A DNA stretch of 14,920 nucleotides, taken from NCBI GenBank assembly GCA_002364975.1, contig DEYT01000078.1, forward strand, positions 1 through 14,920. The letters run 5' to 3'. A program made the position numbers and the translations under genes. The notes beneath the pieces were generated by a model. It was not told where the DNA came from and did not search any database. It was given only the letters and a program-made list of their open reading frames with translations. This DNA is from Opitutia bacterium UBA3151 (lineage in GTDB: Bacteria; Verrucomicrobiota; Verrucomicrobiia; Opitutales; Seribacteraceae). Positions 6,741-13,326 of the stretch are shown in pieces (positions within the stretch are counted from its first letter, which is position 1; every line of letters starts with the position of its first letter).

Positions 6741-6784
6741 ACTGATTATCTCTTTATGAAGTTTTTTTATTTGAAAGCAATCAC
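6741..6784. promoter_or_regulatory. Short divergent promoter region between maf and nadE
   Basis: Only 44 AT-rich bases separate the two start codons, so both promoters must sit in or around them. For maf, TTGCTT (6780-6775 read on the - strand) and CATAAA (6758-6753) are 16 bases apart and would place transcription start a few bases before the ATG, giving an almost leaderless mRNA. The match to consensus is weak. No Shine-Dalgarno sequence precedes either start. Confidence 0.25.
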
Positions 6785-8404
6785 ATGAGGATTGGGGTGG
6801 CACAACTGAACTCCACGGTTGGAGATCTACCGGGCAACCTTGCCCTCGGCTTGGATGCTTACGAACAGCTTGTCGGGCAAGGTTCGGACTTGGTGGTATT
6901 TCCCGAGCTATTTATTTCCGGCTACCCGCCCCGGGATCTACTCATAAAAGAAAAATTTCTCCAAGATTCTTTGGGAGTGCTTCAAGACTTCGCTCGCCAG
7001 ACCGGACCTACCCCTGCCCTGATCGGATTCCCTGAATCCGCATCCGAGCATCCAAGTAAGATATTCAACTCGGCAGCATGGTGTGAGCATTCAAAGATAG
7101 ATCAAGTTTTTCGAAAAAGACTTCTTCCCACTTACGATGTTTTTGATGAAAGCAGATATTTTGAAATGGGGAATGTCGAGATGATCAGGGAATATAATGG
7201 TAAACGGTTGGGAATTACCATTTGTGAAGACATTTGGAACTTGGCCGACCCGCGATACCCAACCGACCCTTTGGACAAAATGGAAGCGGATTGCCCGGAT
7301 TTGTTGATTAATTTATCGGCAAGCCCATGGTTTGTGGGAAAAGAAAAGAACCGTTTGCAACTTCTTAAGAAGGTAGTTCATAAATTAAAATGCCCCGTCA
7401 CCTATGTGAATGCAGTGGGGGGCAATGATGAACTTATTTTTGACGGTTCCTCCACTACCCTCGATAAAAATGGCATGGTCACCTTTCAATCCAAGCCTTT
7501 TGAAGAACAGCTTCAAGTTCATGATCTTCTTGAAAATAATCATTTTGATACCCCTAAGGCTTCCGCAATGGACCAGTTGCAGAAAGCTTTGTCCCTTGGA
7601 CTTCGGGACTATGTTCTTAAAAGCGGATTTTCTAAAGTTGTTATTGGATTGAGTGGTGGCATTGATTCTGCCGTTACCGCCGCCTTAGCCGTTGATGCTC
7701 TAGGCAAAGATAAAGTGATGGGGGTTAGCCTGCCCTCTGCCATATCCAGTAATCATAGTAAAGAAGATGCTTTAGAATTAGCTGAGAATTTGGGCATTGG
7801 GTTTCACACTATCCCCATCGAATCCCTAGTTGCTGCTGCAAGTAATGAACTCGATTTCCTTTTCAAGAACCTTTCTCGTGATGTCACTGAAGAAAACCTG
7901 CAAGCACGAAGCCGGGGTCTTTTATTAATGGCAATCTCAAACAAATTTGGAGCTCTTCTCCTTACCACAGGTAATAAAAGTGAATTGGCGGTGGGATATT
8001 GTACTCTGTATGGGGATATGTGCGGAGGGCTCGCGGTTATTTCTGATGTCCCCAAGACCAAGGTTTTTGACCTTGCCAGGCATATGAATCGGACCAAGAC
8101 CATTATTCCCGTCAACACCATTGAAAAACCACCTTCCGCAGAATTACGCCCTGATCAAAAAGATAGTGATTCTCTTCCTGATTATGATGTTCTGGACAGG
8201 ATTCTTCATGCCTATGTTGAAGAGCGAAAATCGATTGATACTATTATCCAATCCGGATATGACCCGGACATCACCCGAAGCATTATTCGCTTGGTCGATT
8301 TAAATGAATATAAACGAAACCAAGCGGCACCCGGACTGAAGACAACACCTCTCGCATTCGGTATTGGACGCCGTATCCCGATCGTACAAAAATATCAAAA
8401 TTAG
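6785..8404 (+). CDS. nadE: Glutamine-dependent NAD(+) synthetase
   Basis: This 539-residue cytosolic enzyme makes NAD from nicotinate adenine dinucleotide, ATP and glutamine. The N-terminal CN-hydrolase (glutaminase) domain shows the catalytic triad: E41 in FPELFISGYPP, K111 in FRKRLLPTYDVFDE and C147 in TICEDIW. The C-terminal synthetase domain has the PP-loop SGGIDSAV (290-297), EENLQARSRG (369-378), TTGNKSELAVGY (394-405), the conserved GDMCGGLAV (410-418) and a DQK-D-SLPDYDVLD region. Length matches the two-domain bacterial type, so free ammonia need not be supplied. The ATG at 6785 starts directly with the first strand MRIGVAQLN. It is divergent from maf and followed after 15 bases by hemL. 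The NAD supplied would serve the oxidoreductase upstream only in a general sense; no functional link is claimed. Confidence 0.98.
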   Translation: MRIGVAQLNSTVGDLPGNLALGLDAYEQLVGQGSDLVVFPELFISGYPPRDLLIKEKFLQDSLGVLQDFARQTGPTPALIGFPESASEHPSKIFNSAAWCEHSKIDQVFRKRLLPTYDVFDESRYFEMGNVEMIREYNGKRLGITICEDIWNLADPRYPTDPLDKMEADCPDLLINLSASPWFVGKEKNRLQLLKKVVHKLKCPVTYVNAVGGNDELIFDGSSTTLDKNGMVTFQSKPFEEQLQVHDLLENNHFDTPKASAMDQLQKALSLGLRDYVLKSGFSKVVIGLSGGIDSAVTAALAVDALGKDKVMGVSLPSAISSNHSKEDALELAENLGIGFHTIPIESLVAAASNELDFLFKNLSRDVTEENLQARSRGLLLMAISNKFGALLLTTGNKSELAVGYCTLYGDMCGGLAVISDVPKTKVFDLARHMNRTKTIIPVNTIEKPPSAELRPDQKDSDSLPDYDVLDRILHAYVEERKSIDTIIQSGYDPDITRSIIRLVDLNEYKRNQAAPGLKTTPLAFGIGRRIPIVQKYQN

Positions 8405-8419
8405 ATCGCCCTTACATTA

Positions 8420-9700
8420 ATGAGTTCAGAATCAGAAAATCTTTTTGAAAAAGCCAAGCGTTTGATTCCAGGTGGAGTCAACTCTCCGGTTCGTGCTTTT
8501 CGTTCCGTAGGAGGAACTCCATTTTTTACCCGCAGTGCCATGGGTTGCCATTTAACCACCGCGGATGGACAGGAATTAATTGACTATGTCTGCACTTGGG
8601 GCCCGGCCATTCATGGACACAACCATCCCCGGATCAAAAATGCCATCGCCAAAGCTTTGAAAGCGGGTACCAGCTTCGGCACCCCTGGACCCGCGGAAGT
8701 TGAAATGGCTGAATTAATTGTTGAGGTAGTCCCTTCCGTAGAAAAAGTGAGAATGTGCAACAGCGGAACGGAGGCGACCATGTCCTGTATTCGTTTGGCT
8801 CGTGGATTCACGGGGAGGTCCAAGGTTATAAAATTTGCTGGATGCTATCACGGCCATGTTGATAGCCTACTGGTCAAAGCTGGTTCTGGTGCTCTTACCT
8901 TGGGGAATCCTGATAGTGCCGGAGTACCCGAAAGCTTCGCACAAGAGACGATCGTACTTCCTTACAACGACGAAACCGCTTTAGCGGATGCACTCAACCA
9001 GAACCATAACGCAGTTGCCGCGGTTATCATCGAACCATTTCCTGCAAACTGTGGTCTAATTCTACCCAAGGAGGGCTATTTAGAATCCGTTAGAGCTTTA
9101 TGCAATAAGCATAATGTTTTGTTGATTTTTGATGAAGTCATGACCGGTTTCCGTCTTGGAATAGGTGGAGTTCAGGAAAGAACCGGAATTACACCAGATC
9201 TAACTGCCATGGGAAAAATCATTGGAGGTGGACTGCCTGTAGGTGCTCTCGGCGGAAAAGCGGAGATCATGGATCATCTTGCTCCTCTTGGCCCGGTGTA
9301 TCAGGCGGGCACCCTAAGTGGAAATCCGCTTGCCATGGCCGCGGGAATTGAATCCTTACGGATGCTCAAAGAAAATCCTCCCTATGATCATTTGGAAAAG
9401 ATGGGGGAGATGATTTCAGGTGGTGTGAGCAAACTTGCTGAACAACATGGGGTTGCCTTACAAGTGCCACAAGTGGGTTCGATGTTTTGCTTATTTTTCT
9501 CTGAAAAACCCGTTACCAATCTGGATCAGGCGATGGGCTGCAAACATGACCATTTCAACAAACTATTTCATAAACTTCTCGAGAGTGGGCTCTACTTACC
9601 TCCCTCTTCCTACGAGACCTGTTTCATATCTGCAAAGCACCAAGATCATATAGTCACCGAAACTTTGGAGAAGATTGAGAGAGCCTTTTCTTCGTTTTAA
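8420..9700 (+). CDS. hemL: Glutamate-1-semialdehyde 2,1-aminomutase
   Basis: This 426-residue pyridoxal-phosphate enzyme converts glutamate-1-semialdehyde to 5-aminolevulinate, the C5 entry to tetrapyrrole synthesis in the cytosol. Diagnostic stretches are PGGVNSPVRAFRSVGGTP (17-34), RMCNSGTEATMSCIRLAR, FAGCYHGHVDSLLVKAGSG, FDEVMTGFRL (PLP-contacting aspartate) and AMGKIIGGGLPVGALGG, where K266 is the lysine that forms the Schiff base with PLP. The GTLSGNPLAMAAG segment follows. Length is normal for HemL. It starts 15 bases after nadE on the same strand and is likely co-transcribed with it. There is no Shine-Dalgarno sequence before the ATG. hemA and other heme genes are not in the window, so the gene is separated from its pathway partners. 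No unusual residue was noticed. Confidence 0.98.
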   Translation: MSSESENLFEKAKRLIPGGVNSPVRAFRSVGGTPFFTRSAMGCHLTTADGQELIDYVCTWGPAIHGHNHPRIKNAIAKALKAGTSFGTPGPAEVEMAELIVEVVPSVEKVRMCNSGTEATMSCIRLARGFTGRSKVIKFAGCYHGHVDSLLVKAGSGALTLGNPDSAGVPESFAQETIVLPYNDETALADALNQNHNAVAAVIIEPFPANCGLILPKEGYLESVRALCNKHNVLLIFDEVMTGFRLGIGGVQERTGITPDLTAMGKIIGGGLPVGALGGKAEIMDHLAPLGPVYQAGTLSGNPLAMAAGIESLRMLKENPPYDHLEKMGEMISGGVSKLAEQHGVALQVPQVGSMFCLFFSEKPVTNLDQAMGCKHDHFNKLFHKLLESGLYLPPSSYETCFISAKHQDHIVTETLEKIERAFSSF

Positions 9701-9711
9701 ACTTCTTGGCA

Positions 9712-9740
9712 TTGACACCCGATTGCATCCGGTGAAATAA
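9712..9740 (+). promoter_or_regulatory. Possible sigma-70-like promoter upstream of the 9751 gene
   Basis: A perfect TTGACA (9712-9717) lies in the 50-base gap after hemL. A TGAAAT box (9733-9738, four of six matches to TATAAT) sits 15 bases further, two short of the optimal spacer. Transcription would begin just before the ATG at 9751. If real, it would let the downstream exported-protein genes be expressed apart from nadE-hemL. A chance match is quite possible. Confidence 0.3.
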
Positions 9741-9750
9741 GCTTCTAGGT

Positions 9751-11472
9751 ATGCCTCTTCTTAAGACACAAATTCTTTTTCTGAGCCTGTTTTCTTGTGA
9801 GGTTCCATCCTTTGCGGAAAGCCGTATCCCTTTTTATGAAGACTATCTTCAAAAAGCCGATGCCCTCGGCTTCCTTGAAAATGCGGAAGCATTTCTTGAA
9901 CAATCACCTGATGCTATAGAAGCACCCCGAGTTGCGATGGACTTGATGATGGTGGGAAAAGCTGCAAACCAAGCGAAAGCGGTTAGTTGGGCTACGGACC
10001 TACTTCTTTTTCGATACCCGAAAAGTTTACCAAGTTTACAATTCGTAAGTTCTTTTGATCGAGGTTCTCCCCGATTAGTAAATCTGCTCAAACTAAAAGC
10101 GGACCAGGGTAATTTAGAGCAAAAGGAATTTGCCATTTCTTTTTGCCGGTCCCTTTTATTGATTACCCGAATTCATGGCCCCGAATTTCTCAAAGATGTC
10201 TCCCTTCGGATTCGTGCGTATTTATTGGCTTCTCAGGCAGGGGTAAAAGAAATCGAAGACCTTACCTTTTCTTCTTTAAAAGAACTGTCTGAAAAAAATA
10301 ACCCATTGGGAAAATGTTTAAAAATCCTGATGAGCGAACAAGATCGTTTTTCAAAAATCGAGGGCCTATCCAATATTTCAGGCTCAGATGCCAAATTTTG
10401 CCTCTCTTTCTATCTTGCCCAACTAAGCCCTGAGGAATCGAAGTCCGATAAGATGGTTCGTTTTAAAATCAATCAAATTCTTTTTGATAAAAGCCCAGAT
10501 ACCAAGCTCGCACGGGAACTTTTGGCTTCTCTTCCTGAAAAATTACAGAAAAGTACTCCTTGGGATGCGTTGCTCGCATTTTCTTACCACTTAGAACAAG
10601 ACACGCCCAGAGCCATTGAAGTCCTTCAAGCTTCTTCGGAGGCTGTTGAAAAAGATTCGGAATGGTATAATGTGTTAGTTTCCTATGCAGACGGACTTAC
10701 TTTTTTGGAGAACCGCAAGAAGCTTTTAGTCACTGCCATTGGACAAGCGATTGAAAAAATGGGCTCCGATTCAGACTGTCTTTTTATCCAAGCGGATTGG
10801 GAATCTACTGCTAGTAATTCAAAGAGCCTAAAGAATTCCCTTTTTCTTGGCGTGGATAGATCCAGCAAAAAGATCGAAATACAATTACGGAAAGAAAAAA
10901 AGCTAGTTATGGGCTACCAAAGTTGTGCCGAAACTTCTTCGCTCTTTGGTCCGGATTCCGATAAGATTTTTCGCTTTCAAACTTCTGGTAAATTTCCAGT
11001 TCCTAGGGTTTCCATCAATCGAGATAATCTTACCGGAGCATTTAGTTACAATTTCAATCTTAATTTTGGCTCCTCATTTACCGAATTCTTGAAAAGTGGA
11101 TCTTCCCTTCTCGAAAATCCTTACATTGGAACCACTAAAGGGAGGGAGGTTTTATGGAATTATACCCTCGCCAACAAACTTATTTGGCTAGAGCCAGCAA
11201 GATCAGTAAAAGGGGGTACTACCTATCCAATATCTTCTCTTTCAAAGGGGACCAGTAAACCAAACCGTGCTAATGTTACCTTTGATCTCCAAGGAAATCT
11301 TGTATCTGCCAAATTCGGAGCGGTTACCCTTAGCTCCATACGCATGGGGGATGTATCGATTTTAAAGCAGCTTCCCAAATGGCCTGAAGGAGAAATTGAA
11401 CAAGGGGAGGAATTTGACTTTCCCATGTTCATGAAAATGGTCTCAGTGATGGGTGCCCTAGCTCAAAAATAA
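9751..11472 (+). CDS. Exported protein of unknown function with helical-repeat N-terminal half
   Basis: I do not recognise this 573-residue protein. It opens with a plausible signal peptide (MPLLKTQILFLSLFSCEVPSFAES, cleavage likely after SFA or AES), so it should be exported. Residues about 28-335 are mostly amphipathic helices with alternating leucine/alanine patterns (for example ENAEAFLEQSPDAIEAPRVA, PWDALLAFSYHLEQDTPRAI), reminiscent of TPR-like solenoids, but no clean 34-residue repeat was counted. Residues about 365-573 are richer in short polar strands (IEIQLRKEKKLVMGYQS, AFSYNFNLNFGSS, NVTFDLQGNLVSAKFG) and could be a beta domain. The protein ends in EIEQGEEFDFPMFMKMVSVMGALAQ. It lies 50 bases after hemL and 11 before a hydrolase gene. 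It might be a scaffold or substrate-binding envelope protein, but no function is claimed. Confidence 0.85.
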   Translation: MPLLKTQILFLSLFSCEVPSFAESRIPFYEDYLQKADALGFLENAEAFLEQSPDAIEAPRVAMDLMMVGKAANQAKAVSWATDLLLFRYPKSLPSLQFVSSFDRGSPRLVNLLKLKADQGNLEQKEFAISFCRSLLLITRIHGPEFLKDVSLRIRAYLLASQAGVKEIEDLTFSSLKELSEKNNPLGKCLKILMSEQDRFSKIEGLSNISGSDAKFCLSFYLAQLSPEESKSDKMVRFKINQILFDKSPDTKLARELLASLPEKLQKSTPWDALLAFSYHLEQDTPRAIEVLQASSEAVEKDSEWYNVLVSYADGLTFLENRKKLLVTAIGQAIEKMGSDSDCLFIQADWESTASNSKSLKNSLFLGVDRSSKKIEIQLRKEKKLVMGYQSCAETSSLFGPDSDKIFRFQTSGKFPVPRVSINRDNLTGAFSYNFNLNFGSSFTEFLKSGSSLLENPYIGTTKGREVLWNYTLANKLIWLEPARSVKGGTTYPISSLSKGTSKPNRANVTFDLQGNLVSAKFGAVTLSSIRMGDVSILKQLPKWPEGEIEQGEEFDFPMFMKMVSVMGALAQK

Positions 11473-11483
11473 GATATTTGATC

Positions 11484-12404
11484 ATGATCAGCGGGTTTAA
11501 ATTTGCTTGGGTAACTTTACTATCTAGCTCCGTTGTTTACGGGTCCAAACAAGAATTTTCTATCCAAAGGGATATTGCCTATTCCGGCTCGGGCAACCCT
11601 CATCAAACCCTAGATCTCTACACCCCAAGGTCACTGAAAAACTCCTCGGGCAAGTTGCCAGTCGTGGTCTGGATACATGGAGGAGCCTGGAAAAGTGGAA
11701 GTAAAAAATCTGGCAATCATCCAAATCGGATTCCAGAAATTGTCAGGACCCAAAGATATGCTGGGGTCTCTATCGGTTACCGTCTAAGCCAAGAAGTAAA
11801 ATGGCCCGCTCAAATCCATGATTGTAAAGCCGCGATTCGCTGGATTCGTGGAAATGCTAAATCTCTTGGCCTTGATTCCGGCCGAATTGGAGTTTGGGGG
11901 TCTTCCGCAGGTGGACATCTTGCCTCGATGCTTGGAACAACAACGGATCATAAAACCTTGGAGGGAGAAATTGGGAATTTCCGGTCCTTTTCAAGTGAGG
12001 TTCACGCCGTGGTTAACTATTACGGGCCAAGTGCTTTTTTACGGATGGATGACCAACCTAGTAAAATCCTACATAATTCTCCCGATTCTCCTGAAAGTCA
12101 ATTGATCGGGCACCCCATACAAGAAGCAAAAGAATCTGCCCAAAATGCATCCCCACTCCATCATGTATCGGCTCGAGATGCTCCGCATTTTCACTTTCAT
12201 GGGATGCAGGATTCATTAGTTCCCTATCAGCAGTCCTTACTCCTTCACCATGCACTTAAAAAAGAAAAGGTTTCTTCGGCTCTTATTTCGGTCCGAAAAG
12301 CGGGTCATAGGATGCCAGTTGAGTTCACCAAAGAATTTGTGATCCCCTTTTTTGATTTCCTATTCCATGGGGTGGGTAAATTCCCGAAAGATCTTTCTCT
12401 CTAA
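11484..12404 (+). CDS. Exported alpha/beta hydrolase (BD-FAE/esterase-lipase type)
   Basis: The 306-residue protein has an alpha/beta-hydrolase fold of the carboxylesterase/hormone-sensitive-lipase-like group. VVWIHGGAWKSG (61-72) supplies the HGG oxyanion motif. GVWGSSAGGHLA (137-148) is the nucleophile elbow, with S141 as nucleophile in G-S-S-A-G. D243 in HGMQDSLVP and H275 in KAGHRMP complete the triad. The N-terminus (MISGFKFAWVTLLSSSVVYGSKQE) looks like a signal peptide, so export is likely. I chose the ATG at 11484; a TTG two codons upstream in frame (11478) cannot be excluded. The early IAYSGSGNPHQTLDLYTP strand is typical of this family, many of whose members remove acetyl, feruloyl or other acyl groups from carbohydrates. 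It follows the unknown exported protein by 11 bases and precedes the dioxygenase gene by 6. Natural substrate unknown. Confidence 0.92.
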   Translation: MISGFKFAWVTLLSSSVVYGSKQEFSIQRDIAYSGSGNPHQTLDLYTPRSLKNSSGKLPVVVWIHGGAWKSGSKKSGNHPNRIPEIVRTQRYAGVSIGYRLSQEVKWPAQIHDCKAAIRWIRGNAKSLGLDSGRIGVWGSSAGGHLASMLGTTTDHKTLEGEIGNFRSFSSEVHAVVNYYGPSAFLRMDDQPSKILHNSPDSPESQLIGHPIQEAKESAQNASPLHHVSARDAPHFHFHGMQDSLVPYQQSLLLHHALKKEKVSSALISVRKAGHRMPVEFTKEFVIPFFDFLFHGVGKFPKDLSL

Positions 12405-12410
12405 AATGGA

Positions 12411-13256
12411 ATGAGTTACAATTTCCCTTGGCTCTCCGTAGCACCCTTAAGGAATGAATTAGAAAATAAAAGTGGAATTTATTTTGAGGCCAATGCCTTC
12501 CAAGAATCCCTTTTATTGCAGGAGCCAAAAGCTTGTTTTTTGGAACTTGCTCGAAAGATCGGTCACCCCCTTTCGCAAAGTGTCCATAACGAATTAGTTC
12601 TGGATGTAATCGATCATGGCTTCTCCAAAGGAGACCAACGGGCACGCGGACCCCATTCCAACCGAAAGCTTGGTTTCCATACCGACCGCTGTGATGTGAT
12701 TGGATTTTTGTGCCTGCGAGCTGCCGCTACAGGTGGAGAAAACCAGATTGTAAACAGCAAAGAAGTTGCCCAAATAATTCAAAAAGAAAGAAAGGATCTA
12801 TATGAGGCACTATGTAGTCCTTTCCCCTATAAACGTCATGTTATGGATTCTAAAAACCCAAAACCCTTCTGCATGCAACCCATTTTCTCATCTCAAGAAG
12901 GATTCTTTGCTTGCTCCTATCTTCGAGTTTTAATTGATCGGGCAGACCAAGATCCAGATTGTCCCGACCTGTCCAAGATTCAAAAAGAATCCTTGGACTT
13001 TATGGATTGCGTTTGCGAAAGAGAAGAAATTCAAACTCGTTTCAGACTAGAACCAGGGAATGTTTTGTTTTTGAATAATTGGACAACTTTACACCGACGG
13101 ACCGCCTTTACCGATTTCCCCGAAAAAGATCGTCAAAGGCATTTTTTAAGAGTTTGGCTTTCGATGCCAAATAACCGGCCTTTAGATCCCGCATTCAAAG
13201 AAAATTTCGGTTCCGTGGAAGCAGGGAAAATTCGTGGTGGGATCCGAGCAAACTAA
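12411..13256 (+). CDS. TauD/TfdA family Fe(II)/2-oxoglutarate-dependent dioxygenase
   Basis: This 281-residue cytosolic protein has the jelly-roll oxygenase motifs. The facial triad is H90-x-D92 in LGFHTDRCDVIG with distal H228 in NNWTTLHRRTAF; R243 or R247 in RQRHFLRVWL is the likely 2-oxoglutarate carboxylate ligand. The loop CLRAAATGGENQIVNS (101-116) following the HTD motif is typical of TauD/gamma-butyrobetaine-hydroxylase relatives. Such enzymes hydroxylate small molecules with O2, releasing succinate and CO2. The substrate cannot be inferred; taurine, betaine, amino acid and antibiotic substrates all occur in the family. It begins 6 bases behind the alpha/beta hydrolase stop, so co-expression is likely. 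No export signal, transporter or sulfur-assimilation gene is seen near it. Length is normal. The ATG at 12411 has no Shine-Dalgarno sequence in front. Confidence 0.9.
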   Translation: MSYNFPWLSVAPLRNELENKSGIYFEANAFQESLLLQEPKACFLELARKIGHPLSQSVHNELVLDVIDHGFSKGDQRARGPHSNRKLGFHTDRCDVIGFLCLRAAATGGENQIVNSKEVAQIIQKERKDLYEALCSPFPYKRHVMDSKNPKPFCMQPIFSSQEGFFACSYLRVLIDRADQDPDCPDLSKIQKESLDFMDCVCEREEIQTRFRLEPGNVLFLNNWTTLHRRTAFTDFPEKDRQRHFLRVWLSMPNNRPLDPAFKENFGSVEAGKIRGGIRAN

Positions 13257-13326
13257 TGTCGATTCATTTTGCTCTTTATCTGATTCCTCTATTCGCGATA
13301 CATTTAGAATAAAAATTCTCTAGCTC
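13257..13326. other. Intergenic spacer before the peptidase gene
   Basis: These 70 AT-rich bases separate the dioxygenase from the peptidase gene, the largest gap in the + strand cluster after nadE. A 5-bp inverted repeat AGAAT/ATTCT with an AAAA loop (13306-13319) is present but too weak and too AT-rich to call a terminator. The peptidase gene may have its own promoter here; I see no convincing boxes. Confidence 0.3.

Noticed and set aside
6741..6803. Longer Maf start at 6803
   Set aside because: It would overlap the nadE start on the other strand and add 21 residues that precede the usual Maf N-terminus; the ATG at 6740 gives a more typical length.
13306..13319. AGAAT/ATTCT hairpin before the peptidase gene
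   Set aside because: The stem is only 5 bp with one GC pair and no T run follows; expected by chance in AT-rich DNA.
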